A stretch of DNA of 64,000 nucleotides from Lawsonibacter hominis (GCF_014287895.1 NZ_JACOPP010000001.1:248001-312000); one strand, 5' to 3'. Shown: positions 27,207 through 35,386, counted from the first letter of the stretch. The notes: a model not told the origin generated them from the letters alone. Program-made: numbers and translations.

Positions 27207-28121
27207 TCATTCGGCGCCGGCGTTGACGGCCGCCGCCAGGGTGATGCACATATATTTTGTCTCCGCCGAGGATGCACGGGAACTGAGAATGACGGGGACC
27301 TTTGTGCCTAAGATGAGTGAGCCTACCGGGATGCGGCAGGTCTGGGTGATGGCCTTGGTGGTCAGGTTGGCCGAGGTGAGTTCCGGAAAGACCAGCAGAT
27401 CCGCGTCCCCGGCCACATCGCCGCCGAAGCCCTTGACCTTAGCGGCCTCCTTGTTGATCGCCACATCATAGGAGATGGGACCTTCCACCGTACAGCCGGG
27501 GATCTGGCCTTCCAGATTCATGCGCTTGAGTTCGGCGGCCTCCACGCTGTCCTGCATACGGGGATTGACGACCTCTACCGAAGCCAGTACGCCCACCTTG
27601 ATGTTCTCATAGCCCATGGCTGTCATGGTCTGTACCGCGTTCTCGATGATCTGACGCTTCTCATCCAGGGTAGGATGCATACAGATGCCCGCGTCGGTGA
27701 AGGCAATGAGCTTATGATAGTGGGGCAGCTCCCGGATGGAGAGCATGGACACCAGGTTTCCGGTACGCAGCTGGTTTTCCCGCTTCAGGATGGCGTGCAT
27801 GAACTGAGCTGTTTTAATGAGTCCTTTCATGATGCAGTCCGCCTGTCCCGCGTTGACCAGATCCACCGCCCTCTGGGCCGCAGCCTCATGGTTGGGCTCA
27901 TGGCAGATGGTCACGTCGCTCTTATCATAGTAGTGGTCGGCCAGCAGTTCGGAGATGATCTCCTCATCCCCGATGAGGATGGGTTCGATCAGTCCTTCCC
28001 GGCCCGCCCGCAGGACGGCCTCCATCGTGTACTCGTCCTCTGCCGAGACCACTGCGCAGCGGGCCTTCTGCTTGCGCTGCATCGCCCGCTGGGTAAGCTG
28101 AGAAAATTTCGTATAAGTCAT
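27207..28121 (-). CDS. ptb: Phosphate butyryltransferase (phosphotransbutyrylase)
   Basis: A 304-residue phosphate acyltransferase that converts an acyl-CoA plus phosphate to acyl-phosphate plus CoA. ADCIMKGLIKTAQFMHAILK, FTDAGICMHPTLDEKRQII and a late GFGGDVAGDADLLVFPEL are characteristic of Ptb rather than Pta. With butyrate kinase, encoded upstream, it makes ATP from a short or branched acyl-CoA. It has its own -24/-12 promoter at 28160-28176 with a palindromic upstream element. SD is AGGAGGC. Confidence 0.92.
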   Translation of the reverse strand: MTYTKFSQLTQRAMQRKQKARCAVVSAEDEYTMEAVLRAGREGLIEPILIGDEEIISELLADHYYDKSDVTICHEPNHEAAAQRAVDLVNAGQADCIMKGLIKTAQFMHAILKRENQLRTGNLVSMLSIRELPHYHKLIAFTDAGICMHPTLDEKRQIIENAVQTMTAMGYENIKVGVLASVEVVNPRMQDSVEAAELKRMNLEGQIPGCTVEGPISYDVAINKEAAKVKGFGGDVAGDADLLVFPELTSANLTTKAITQTCRIPVGSLILGTKVPVILSSRASSAETKYMCITLAAAVNAGAE

Positions 28122-28159
28122 GGGGCCGCCTCCTGTTCGGATCGTCGTCTTATTTTGAA

Positions 28160-28176
28160 TGCAGGATCTATGCCAA
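28160..28176 (-). promoter_or_regulatory. Sigma-54 promoter of the ptb operon
   Basis: Minus-strand TTGGCATAGATCCTGCA has the -24 GG and -12 GC separated by exactly 10 bases (consensus TGGCAC-N5-TTGC). It lies about 40-55 bp upstream of the ptb ATG and about 50 bp downstream of a 30-bp palindrome that can serve as the activator site. Confidence 0.85.
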
Positions 28177-28228
28177 GTTTTTTATGGGAAGCGGTGCGGT
28201 TTTTCAGGCCTTCTTGCGCTTTTCCCGC

Positions 28229-28258
28229 CGCCAGTGATGCCGATCGGCATCACTGGCG
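28229..28258. promoter_or_regulatory. 30-bp perfect palindrome, candidate enhancer-binding site
   Basis: The half CGCCAGTGATGCCGA is followed immediately by its exact complement TCGGCATCACTGGCG, with no loop (centre GATC). It lies about 55-95 bp upstream of the ptb -24/-12 promoter, the usual range for a sigma-54 activator site. It also follows the dehydrogenase gene by about 40 bp, so a 3'-end hairpin role is possible. A perfect zero-loop dyad is more typical of a protein site. Confidence 0.7.
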
Positions 28259-28295
28259 TTCACTTTCCGCAACACCGTCCGGTTTGTTTCTGCGT

Positions 28296-29261
28296 TCAGA
28301 GCTTATGATGAAGCTTCAGGATCTCCAGCAGCATCTCGTCCCGGTAGCGGGCCAAAGATTCGTTGGTATTTCCGAGCTGCGCGGGCCGCCTGGCCATGGC
28401 CTCCTCCACCCCGGCCTGGGCCATATCCGGCCAGTCCTCGGGGTAAGTCGTCCAGCGGGCCATATCCTCCAGCCAGGACTTTTTGTTCTTGCCCCCGCCC
28501 ACGTTGGCATACAGGCCCTTGATGCCCTTGGGATTGCCCAGCTGATAGAGCAGGTTCTGTCCCATAATGGCCCAGCGGATGCCAGGCCCGAAGGTAAGGG
28601 CCTTGTCCGCGTCCTCCACCGAGCACACGCCCCGTACCACCAGGTCGATGATCTCACGGGCCACCGCCGTCTGGATGCGGTTTGCGATGAAGCCGGGCAC
28701 CTCCTGATGCAGCACCACCGGCTCCTTGCCCAGCAGGGTATAAAACTGCCGCGCGGTCTCCACCGCCGCTTCGCTGCCTGCGGGACCGACCAGTTCCACC
28801 AGGGGGATCAGATGGGGCGGGTTGTAGGGATGGGCGCCGATGCAGCGTTCGGGGTATTGAGACAGCTTTGCGATCTCGCTGATAAGCAGCCCGGAGGTGC
28901 TGCTGGCGTAAATGACCCGGTCTCCCGCAAATTCGTCTACCTGTGCCAGCACCGCCTGCTTAATCTCGTACCGCTCAGGCACCGACTCCTGCACCAGCTG
29001 CACACCGCAAAGGGCCTCCTCCATGGAGGTAGTACAGCGGACCCGGTCCAAGGCCTGGCCGGCCGCCTCCCGGGTCATGCACGCTTTCTCCACCAGGAAG
29101 GCCAGGTTGTCGGCCACCTTTTGACGTCCGGATGCCAGCTGTTCGTCACTGATATCGTACAGCACCGCCTCGTAGCCCTTCATGACGAAATTGGTGCACC
29201 AGCTTGCACCGATGACCCCGGTACCCAGGCATGCGATCCTCTGGATCTCCTGCGTTTTCAT
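28296..29261 (-). CDS. 3-hydroxyacid / 3-hydroxyacyl-CoA dehydrogenase family (carnitine-dehydrogenase-like)
   Basis: A 321-residue NAD-dependent dehydrogenase with an N-terminal Rossmann motif (IACLGTGVIGASW, GxGxxG), ASSTSGLLISEI and the catalytic-His region GAHPYNPPHLIPLVELV. The C-terminal domain contains FGPGIRWAIMGQN, the pattern of the L-carnitine/L-gulonate 3-dehydrogenase branch, rather than the GLG...DTIG of butyryl-pathway Hbd. It would oxidise a beta-hydroxy acid, free or as CoA ester, to the beta-keto form, the type of substrate BKACE cleaves. Good SD (GGAGGAG). Starts 5 bp past the buk stop. Confidence 0.85.
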   Translation of the reverse strand: MKTQEIQRIACLGTGVIGASWCTNFVMKGYEAVLYDISDEQLASGRQKVADNLAFLVEKACMTREAAGQALDRVRCTTSMEEALCGVQLVQESVPERYEIKQAVLAQVDEFAGDRVIYASSTSGLLISEIAKLSQYPERCIGAHPYNPPHLIPLVELVGPAGSEAAVETARQFYTLLGKEPVVLHQEVPGFIANRIQTAVAREIIDLVVRGVCSVEDADKALTFGPGIRWAIMGQNLLYQLGNPKGIKGLYANVGGGKNKKSWLEDMARWTTYPEDWPDMAQAGVEEAMARRPAQLGNTNESLARYRDEMLLEILKLHHKL

Positions 29262-29265
29262 AGTC

Positions 29266-30402
29266 TCACTCCTCCTCTGTTTTGCGGCAGTCCGCCAGGA
29301 ATGCCTCCAGAGTGTCGTATCCCGGCGGGAGCCAGGTATAGCGGTTGGCCCGCTCCTCGCCCCGGAGCACCCGCGCTCCGCCTTGGGCCAGGGCCAGCAT
29401 CTCCCGCTCGCCGGGGATGACCACTACCGGCGCCAGAAACTCCACCTGCTCCGTTACCCAGTTGGTAAGTCGTTTGGACCAGGCCAGACCTCCGGTGAGG
29501 ATAATGCGGTCCAGCCTGCCGCTCTGCACCACTGAAAGTTCCCCAATGCCTTTGGCGATCTGGTAAGCCATATACCAGAACACGTCCCGGGCCTTTTGAT
29601 CCCCGGCGTCGATCAGCGCCTCCACATCCCGGGCGTCGTTGACGCCGAACCAGGCTACCAGACCGCCCTTGCCCCGCATTTTATTGGCCATCTCCGCCTT
29701 GGTATATTGACCGGAATAGCATAGTTCGATCACGTCGGTGACCGGGATGCGTCCCGCTCGCTGGGGGGACATGGGACCTGCATCGTCCAGCAGGGTGTCC
29801 ACCATCCGTCCGCCGGAATGGAAGGCCATGGTGATGCCGCCTCCCAGATGGGCCACGATGAAGTTGCACTCCTCATAGGCCTTTCCCAGGCTTTTGGCCA
29901 CTTGGCGGGCCACCATTTTGGAGTTGAGGCAGTGAGAGGTAACGAAGCGGCGGCACTCAGGCAGGCCGGTGTAGTGCATGATCTCGTCGGCGTCGTCTGC
30001 CGAGGGCGCGTCATAGAAAATAGCGGGCACACCGCTCTCCCGGGAGAGCTGGTAAGCAATGATGGCCGCCAGGCTGGACACGTGCTGGGAGCGGGGCCGG
30101 TAGCGCAGCATGGCGTCCACGTGGGCGTCGATCACGTAGGCTCCGCTGTGTACGCCATGGATGGAGCCGCCCCGGGCCACGATCAGGTCCAGGGTAGACA
30201 GATCCAGTTCCGCCCCCCGGATAAAGTCCCGGATGGAGGCCATGCGGATGTCCAGCTGCTGGATCATCCGCGTACAGTCTGCGATGTCCTCCGCCCGGAT
30301 GACCAACTCCTGCTTGAGCACCTCCGTCTCATCCTCAAAAAGGGCCAGTTTGGTGGAGGTGGAGCCGGGGTTGATGGTCAAAATTCTCTTTTTCTCTGCC
30401 AT
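29266..30402 (-). CDS. buk: Butyrate kinase
   Basis: A 378-residue ASKHA-family acyl-phosphate kinase: acyl-phosphate + ADP to carboxylate + ATP. The phosphate-binding start TINPGSTSTKLALFED, the DAPSADDADEIMHYTGLPE region and VAHLGGGITMAFHSGGRMVDT are diagnostic for Buk. Start ATG 30402 (MAEKKRIL) with AGGAGGG; the longer in-frame extension overlaps the SDR gene and is rejected. Slightly longer than usual Buk (about 355). Co-operonic with BKACE, SDRs and the dehydrogenase. Confidence 0.93.
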   Translation of the reverse strand: MAEKKRILTINPGSTSTKLALFEDETEVLKQELVIRAEDIADCTRMIQQLDIRMASIRDFIRGAELDLSTLDLIVARGGSIHGVHSGAYVIDAHVDAMLRYRPRSQHVSSLAAIIAYQLSRESGVPAIFYDAPSADDADEIMHYTGLPECRRFVTSHCLNSKMVARQVAKSLGKAYEECNFIVAHLGGGITMAFHSGGRMVDTLLDDAGPMSPQRAGRIPVTDVIELCYSGQYTKAEMANKMRGKGGLVAWFGVNDARDVEALIDAGDQKARDVFWYMAYQIAKGIGELSVVQSGRLDRIILTGGLAWSKRLTNWVTEQVEFLAPVVVIPGEREMLALAQGGARVLRGEERANRYTWLPPGYDTLEAFLADCRKTEEE

Positions 30403-30413
30403 GGGGTCCCTCC

Positions 30414-31190
30414 TCATGGGTGCTGCTTCCAGGACCAGGCCGGATCCTGAACGATGCATTTTCCGCCGGTAATCTCCAGAACCTGCCCGGTCACGCCCCG
30501 GGCCAGGTCTGAGGCCAGAAAGACCATGCCCGCCGCAATCTCGGCGGGCTCGCCCAGACGCTGCATCACGCTGCTGCCACCCAGCACGTTGATATCTTTC
30601 AGGTGACGGTTGTTTTGGGTAACCATGTCCGTCCGGATCATGCCGGGTGCCACAGCGTTGACCCGGATGCCCCGGCCGGACAATTCCCGGGCCAGCAGTC
30701 TGGTGTACATGCTCACGCCCGCTTTGGTCACGCCGTAGATACTGCGCACGGTGGAGGTAATGCGTCCGCCCAGGGAAGAGGTGTTCAGGATACAGCCTCC
30801 CCGCCCCGTCAGATAGGGGATCGCCAAATTGCAGCAGGAGATGACCGCCTTCAGATTCACGTTCACCACCTTGTCCCACTGTTCATCCGGCATAGTGGTA
30901 AAGCCGCAGGGGTTGCCCACACCGGCGTTGTTGACCATCACATCCACGCCGCCAAAGCGTTCCTGCACGCGGTCCAACAGCGCGCACATCTGCTCGGAGC
31001 AGGTCACGTCGGCCGCAAAGCCGAACTGATTGGGATCGTTCCGGCTGTTTACCTGGTCGATCATGTCCTGTCGGAAGTCGCATACCGTGACCCGGCAGCC
31101 CTCGGCCAGGAATGCCTCCGCCGCCGCCTTTCCGATCCCGGAGGTCCCTCCGGTCACCACCACACTCTTTCCCGCAAGCCCGGTATTCAT
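30414..31190 (-). CDS. Short-chain dehydrogenase/reductase (active type)
   Basis: A 258-residue classical SDR. The cofactor motif is TGGTSGIGKAAA, VNNAG is intact and the catalytic Ser-Tyr-Lys is complete (NTSSLGG...YGVTKAG). The C-terminal EITGGKCIV is typical. Start ATG 31190 overlaps the stop of the upstream SDR-like gene by 4 bp (ATGA), implying equimolar synthesis. Together they look like an active/inactive heteromer of the BbsD/BbsC kind from anaerobic toluene degradation (analogy). It would oxidise or reduce a hydroxy/keto intermediate of the pathway. Confidence 0.9.
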   Translation of the reverse strand: MNTGLAGKSVVVTGGTSGIGKAAAEAFLAEGCRVTVCDFRQDMIDQVNSRNDPNQFGFAADVTCSEQMCALLDRVQERFGGVDVMVNNAGVGNPCGFTTMPDEQWDKVVNVNLKAVISCCNLAIPYLTGRGGCILNTSSLGGRITSTVRSIYGVTKAGVSMYTRLLARELSGRGIRVNAVAPGMIRTDMVTQNNRHLKDINVLGGSSVMQRLGEPAEIAAGMVFLASDLARGVTGQVLEITGGKCIVQDPAWSWKQHP

Positions 31191-31855
31191 GCTTCCACCT
31201 CCCGTACGTCTGTGTTCCCGGCCTCCAGCAGTGTGCCGGTACAATAGGAAGCCGCCTGGGAGGCCAGAAACAGCACCGCCCCAGCCAGGTCAGACACGCC
31301 GCCGCCCAGCGCCGCCGCGTTGACCCGGATGCGCCGGCTCGCCAACTCGGAGGCCAGCGTCTTGGTCATAGACTCCACGCCTGCGGCACAGACCGCCGCC
31401 ACCCCCTCCAAAGGGCCCGGCCGGTGCAGGGCGGAATCGGTCAGCAGCACGACGGCGGGGTCCTGTGCGCGCTCCAGGTAAGGCAGCGCTGCTAGGACCG
31501 CCTTCCAGTCGGTCCGCAGGGTCTCGGCAAAGGCACAGCTCCACTCCTCCGGCTTTACTTCCGTGAGCGGCTTGCGCACTGGTGCAGAGCGCCCGTTGCA
31601 TACCATCACGTGGATGGCCCCCATGCGTTCTCCCGCTGCGGCAACAAACGCCGTAAGCGCGTCATCGTCCGTCAGCGGCAGCTTTTCCGTATGGATGCTC
31701 AGCGCTTCCTTCCAGGCCAGCGTCTCCAGCTCGCCCAGATGCTCGCCGCAGACGAACACGTCGGCCCCTTCCCTTGCCAGGGCCAGAGCCACCGCCTGTC
31801 CCGCCGGGTCGCCTCCTGCCACCACTGCGGTCTTACCATGAAAATCCGCGTTCAT
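31187..31855 (-). CDS. SDR-fold pseudoenzyme, catalytic Tyr and Lys lost
   Basis: A 222-residue SDR-fold protein; ATG 31855 (MNADFHGKTAVVAGG) lies 8 bases after GGGAG (a GTG 9 bp earlier is also possible). The Rossmann Gly-rich loop is altered (AGGDPAGQA), NNAG reads CNGRSA, and the YxxxK pair aligns with Ala153 and Ala157 (GVAAVCAAGVESM); Ser141 is kept. It therefore cannot catalyse the normal SDR reaction. It sits between BKACE and the active SDR, with a 4-bp overlap to the latter, and is probably the structural partner subunit. Confidence 0.8.
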   Translation of the reverse strand: MNADFHGKTAVVAGGDPAGQAVALALAREGADVFVCGEHLGELETLAWKEALSIHTEKLPLTDDDALTAFVAAAGERMGAIHVMVCNGRSAPVRKPLTEVKPEEWSCAFAETLRTDWKAVLAALPYLERAQDPAVVLLTDSALHRPGPLEGVAAVCAAGVESMTKTLASELASRRIRVNAAALGGGVSDLAGAVLFLASQAASYCTGTLLEAGNTDVREVEA

Positions 31856-31870
31856 ATCGTCCACTCCCTT

Positions 31871-32752
31871 TTACAGTCCCAGAGCGGCCCGGACGGCTGG
31901 GCCGTCAAAGGCGGGAATGCCCAGCATCGCGCGGGCCTCGGCAGGCGTCGCAGGCCGGTTGCCGTAGGCCCTTACAGCGGCAACGGCCCGCTCCACCAGC
32001 ATGTGGTTGGTGGCCAGAATTTTTTTGCCGCTTTCGTCCACACCGAAGACCACATTGTCCTCCATGCCCACCCGGATGTGCCCGCCCAGAGCCAGTGCCG
32101 CAAACAGGATGGGCATATGCCCCCTGCCTACGCCGAATGCCGACCAGGTGGACCCGGCGGGGATATGGGTAACCAGATATTGAAGATGTTCCACGGTGGC
32201 GCTCATGCCTCCGGGCACACCCAGACAGAACTGGTAGTGGCAGGGTGTAGGCAGATGGCCCTTTTTCACAAAGTGCTCGGTGATGCCCAGCATCCCCGTG
32301 TCAAAGATCTCGATTTCCGGCTTGATGCCCCGCTCCATATACAGGTCGCCCAGCTTCTCCAGAAACTGCGGCGTGTTCAAAAAGACGCCGGCAGGCATCC
32401 AGTTGAAGGTGCCTGCGTCGTAAGAGCCCATTTCGATCCCGGGCAATTCCCTGTGGTGCGCCATCCGCTCTTCGTCTGTGGCAGGGTGGGCCTTGGAGGC
32501 CCCCGAGGAGGTGCAGTTGATGATGATGTCGCAGTCCTCGTGGGCACGGATCCGGCGGATGGTCTCCCGGAAGCGCTCCTGATCCATGGCTCCCAACCCG
32601 TCGGGGGCGCGCATATGCAGGTGCACCACGGCGGCCCCCAGCTTCCAGGCGTCATAGGCCTCGTCGGCGATCTGCTGAGGCGTCTCTGGAATTTTGTAGC
32701 CCGCAGGGGTAACCGCCCCGGTGAGGGCGGCGGTAATAATGGTCTTTGCCAT
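31871..32752 (-). CDS. Beta-keto acid cleavage enzyme (BKACE, Kce-like)
   Basis: A 293-residue TIM-barrel zinc enzyme (DUF849 family). It condenses a beta-keto acid with acetyl-CoA, giving acetoacetate and a new acyl-CoA. Zn ligands are seen in VVHLHMRAPDG and GGHIRVGMEDN. Other family marks are INCTSSGAS and AFGVGRGHMPI. Start ATG 32752 (MAKTIITAAL), SD GAAAGGAG; an earlier in-frame ATG overlaps the sigma-54 promoter and is rejected. Known members handle 3-keto-5-aminohexanoate (lysine) or 3-dehydrocarnitine; the substrate here is unknown. The gene just upstream of a carnitine-dehydrogenase-like partner suggests beta-hydroxy acid catabolism. Confidence 0.9.
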   Translation of the reverse strand: MAKTIITAALTGAVTPAGYKIPETPQQIADEAYDAWKLGAAVVHLHMRAPDGLGAMDQERFRETIRRIRAHEDCDIIINCTSSGASKAHPATDEERMAHHRELPGIEMGSYDAGTFNWMPAGVFLNTPQFLEKLGDLYMERGIKPEIEIFDTGMLGITEHFVKKGHLPTPCHYQFCLGVPGGMSATVEHLQYLVTHIPAGSTWSAFGVGRGHMPILFAALALGGHIRVGMEDNVVFGVDESGKKILATNHMLVERAVAAVRAYGNRPATPAEARAMLGIPAFDGPAVRAALGL

Positions 32753-32791
32753 GCGGTATTCTCCTTTCGCTTGCGTTCTGTCTTTTTCTTG

Positions 32792-32808
32792 TGCAAAATT
32801 CATGCCAA
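32792..32808 (-). promoter_or_regulatory. Sigma-54 promoter of the BKACE-SDR-SDR-buk-dehydrogenase operon
   Basis: Minus-strand TTGGCATGAATTTTGCA, GG to GC spacing 10, about 40 bp before the BKACE ATG. It is divergent from, and only about 175 bp away from, the thiolase -24/-12 promoter, so one activator site between them could serve both. Confidence 0.88.
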
Positions 32809-32904
32809 CTTATTTTTTTCCGGTGTATTACCCGGATTTCCCCGTCATCCGGCCCGGTACGCCCCTCCGGTTCCCTCCGTCCTTCCGCTCCGGGTGTTCA
32901 CTTT

Positions 32905-32933
32905 CAGCATCACCCGTCGCAGATCGGCAACAT
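32905..32933. promoter_or_regulatory. Candidate activator half-sites between divergent sigma-54 promoters
   Basis: CAGCATCAC (32905-32913) and CGGCAACAT (32925-32933) match the CGGCATCAC half of the 28.2-kb palindrome at 8/9 and 7/9 positions. They lie about 50-100 bp from each of the two divergent -24/-12 promoters. Tentative. Confidence 0.4.
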
Positions 32934-32980
32934 ACCGCCCCCCGTTTCGCCCGTTTTCCCTCCTTCCCGCCCTCTTTTTT

Positions 32981-32996
32981 TTGGCACGCCGTTTGC
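32981..32996 (+). promoter_or_regulatory. Sigma-54 promoter of the thiolase operon
   Basis: TTGGCACGCCGTTTGC is a near-perfect -24/-12 element (TGGCACG-N4-TTGC) 62 bp upstream of the thiolase ATG. Confidence 0.92.
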
Positions 32997-33057
32997 ATAA
33001 GTTCCTTTCGGAAGACTTATCGAACGCTTTGTTTTCCAAAATCTAAGGAGGAATTTT

Positions 33058-34215
33058 ATGTCCAAACAAGCAGTGATCGTAGCATACGGCCGTTCTGCCG
33101 TATGCCGTGCCAAGAAAGGGGCCCTGGCCCGCTCTCACCCCATCGACTGGTCGGCTCAGGTGCTCCGCGGCGTTCTGGACCGGGTCCCGGAGCTGGATCC
33201 CGGTGAGATCGCCGACGTGATCGTGGGCTGTGCCATGCCGGTACGGGGGCTCAACCTCAACGCGGCCCGTCTCATCACCCAGCGCGCCGGTCTGCCGGAC
33301 AGCGTATGCGGCCAGACCGTCAACCGCTTCTGCGCCTCCGGGCTCCAGTCCATTGCCACCTGCTCCAACGCCATTACCGCCGGGCAGGAGACGGTCATGG
33401 TCGCCGGCGGCGTGGAGGATATGAGCCATACCTTTAAAACCGCCGATCCGGCCGACCGGAATCCCTGGCTGGCGGAACACAACGAGGGGGCCTATATGGG
33501 CATGGGCTTCACCGCGGAAAACGTGGCGGCCAAATACGGCATCACCCGCCCCGAAATGGAGCGTCTGGCGCTGGAAAGTCACCGGAAAGCAGCCGCCGCG
33601 CAGGACGCCGGCGGATTGAACCGCTCCATTATCCCTGTCACCGTCCCCGGGGCGGAGGGCGGCACGGAGACCGTCACTCTGGACGAGGGGATCCGCCGGA
33701 ATACCACGCTGGAGGGCCTGGCCTCCCTGAAGCCCTGCTTCCGGGAGGACGGCGCGGTCACCGCCGCCACCTCTTCCCAGACCAGCGACGGCGCGGCTTT
33801 CGCCGTTCTCATGAGCGAGGACAAAGCCGCCGCGCTGGGGATCAAGCCCCTGGCCCGGATGCGCTCCTTTGCCACCGGCGGCTGCGATGCCCGCTATATG
33901 GGCCTCGGCCCCATCTACGCCGTGCCCAAAGCCCTGGCGCGTGCGGAACTGACCATGGACGACCTGGATGTGATCGAGCTCAACGAGGCCTTCGCCGCCC
34001 AGGCCCTGGCCTGCATCCGGGATCTGGCGCTTCCTGTGGAAAAAGTCAATCCCTGGGGCGGTGCCATGGCGTTGGGTCATCCCATGGGCGCCACCGGCAT
34101 CTTTCTCACTTCCAAAGCGCTGGACTACCTGCGTCTGAACGGCGGGCGCTATGCGCTGGTCACCATGTGCATCGGCGGCGGTATGGGCGCGGCCGCCGTG
34201 TTCGAATTGCTGTAA
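33058..34215 (+). CDS. Acetyl-CoA acetyltransferase / 3-ketoacyl-CoA thiolase
   Basis: A 385-residue thiolase. The nucleophilic Cys is in VNRFCASGLQS, and the His/Cys base motifs are GHPMGATG and CIGGGMGAA. NEAFAAQAL is also conserved. It cleaves a 3-ketoacyl-CoA with CoA, or runs in reverse. SD AAGGAGG, first gene of the sigma-54-driven plus-strand operon with a cupin and an SDR. It could process acetoacetyl-CoA arising from the BKACE reaction. The N-terminus YGRSAVCRAKKGALA differs from the usual RTPIGxFxG, so a non-acetoacetyl substrate is possible. Confidence 0.9.
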   Translation: MSKQAVIVAYGRSAVCRAKKGALARSHPIDWSAQVLRGVLDRVPELDPGEIADVIVGCAMPVRGLNLNAARLITQRAGLPDSVCGQTVNRFCASGLQSIATCSNAITAGQETVMVAGGVEDMSHTFKTADPADRNPWLAEHNEGAYMGMGFTAENVAAKYGITRPEMERLALESHRKAAAAQDAGGLNRSIIPVTVPGAEGGTETVTLDEGIRRNTTLEGLASLKPCFREDGAVTAATSSQTSDGAAFAVLMSEDKAAALGIKPLARMRSFATGGCDARYMGLGPIYAVPKALARAELTMDDLDVIELNEAFAAQALACIRDLALPVEKVNPWGGAMALGHPMGATGIFLTSKALDYLRLNGGRYALVTMCIGGGMGAAAVFELL

Positions 34216-34236
34216 GCCGCAAAGGAGGAAGCTATC

Positions 34237-34587
34237 ATGAGTTATAAGGTTACCCGCCGTTCGGAAGCCGTGGCTTACGAGGCTCCGGGCCATTACGACA
34301 TGCGTCCCACCCGCCTGCACAATCCCGGCGATGTAAACGATGGCCGCATCACCGTGGGGCTGAGTCATTTTTTGCCCGGCGGCGGCTGCCATTTCGGGTC
34401 CAACGCGCTGGAATCCATCTATTATGTTCTTGCGGGCGAAATGGATCTGACGACCGACGACGGCACCACCACCCTGCACGCCGGAGACTCCTTCCACTGT
34501 GGGCCCGGCACCCAAAAGGCCATCCAAAACAACGGCCCGGTCAGCTGCCAGATGCTGGTTATTCTGACCCGGCCGGAACAGGCATAA
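34237..34587 (+). CDS. Small cupin-domain protein
   Basis: A 116-residue single-domain cupin. The beta-barrel motifs are GGGCHFGSNALESIYYVLAGE, where the usual GxHxHxxxE pattern is reduced to H...E, and GDSFHCGPGTQKAIQN. It lies between thiolase and SDR with short gaps and strong SDs. It may isomerise or bind a pathway intermediate, or be a metal-dependent lyase such as the small DMSP-lyase cupins; no specific reaction is supported. Confidence 0.75.
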   Translation: MSYKVTRRSEAVAYEAPGHYDMRPTRLHNPGDVNDGRITVGLSHFLPGGGCHFGSNALESIYYVLAGEMDLTTDDGTTTLHAGDSFHCGPGTQKAIQNNGPVSCQMLVILTRPEQA

Positions 34588-34606
34588 CGAAAAGGAGGAA
34601 GTTATC

Positions 34607-35386
34607 ATGAATATTTCCGAGCATCTTTTTGATCTCACTGGAAAAAACGCCGTGGTGGTTGGCGGCGCGGGCGGCATCGGCCAGGCCATTGCCCAGGGTC
34701 TGGCCGTCTATGGAGCCCGCGTGGCCATTGCCAGCCGCAGGGAAGAAAGTCTGAAACGCGCCCAGCAGGAGATTTTGGAGAGCAGCGGCAAGCAGGTGTG
34801 CTACTACACCGTGGATGCGGGAGACGAAGACAGCGTAATCGCCCTGCTGAACGCCGCCCTGGCTGAATTCGGCGAGGTGGATATCCTGGTCAACGCCCAG
34901 GGCTTCAATCAGAAATTTCCCGCCACGGAGTTTCCCATGGACGTGTGGGACCAGATGTTCAGCGTCAATGTCCGAAGCTTGATGCTCACCTGCAAGCATT
35001 TCGGCGCTCATATGAAGCAAAACGGCAGCGGCAAGATCATCAATCTCTCCTCCGTCCGGGGCGTCCGTGCCTGCGGCGGCGGCAACACCGGCTACGGTGC
35101 CACCAAGGGCGCGGTGGATATGATGACACGTATGCTGGCCAAGGAGCTTGGGCCCGAGGTCTGCGTCAACGCCATCGGCCCCACGATCACCTATACCCCC
35201 ATGATGGTCGGCGTCCTTCCCGCCGACCCGCAGGAGCGGGCAGCCAAGGCGGCCAATATGCCGCTCAAGCGCATCGGCGAACCGGAAGACTGCGCCGGAC
35301 CCGCCGTATTTCTGGCCTCTGCCGCCTCTGATTTCATGAGCGGGCAGATCCTCTACCCCGACGGCGGCCTGACCGCCATGGGCTGA
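34607..35386 (+). CDS. Short-chain dehydrogenase/reductase
   Basis: A 259-residue classical SDR. The cofactor loop is VVGGAGGIGQAIA, the active site NLSSVRG...YGATKGAVDMMTR has intact Ser-Tyr-Lys, and SGQILYPDGGLTAMG at the end fits the gluconate-5-dehydrogenase/3-oxoacyl reductase group. SD AAAGGAGG. Third gene of the thiolase operon, ending before a strong hairpin. Confidence 0.9.
   Translation: MNISEHLFDLTGKNAVVVGGAGGIGQAIAQGLAVYGARVAIASRREESLKRAQQEILESSGKQVCYYTVDAGDEDSVIALLNAALAEFGEVDILVNAQGFNQKFPATEFPMDVWDQMFSVNVRSLMLTCKHFGAHMKQNGSGKIINLSSVRGVRACGGGNTGYGATKGAVDMMTRMLAKELGPEVCVNAIGPTITYTPMMVGVLPADPQERAAKAANMPLKRIGEPEDCAGPAVFLASAASDFMSGQILYPDGGLTAMG

Noticed and set aside
30403..30879. 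N-terminal extension of butyrate kinase
   Set aside because: It lies antiparallel in sense to no gene but out of frame inside the SDR gene, has no family resemblance, and ATG 30402 has a strong SD and the family N-terminus.
25946..35386. A firm assignment as a carnitine degradation pathway
   Set aside because: The dehydrogenase and BKACE fit, but CoA-ligase, betainyl-CoA thioesterase and carnitine transporter genes are missing; kept only as a possibility.
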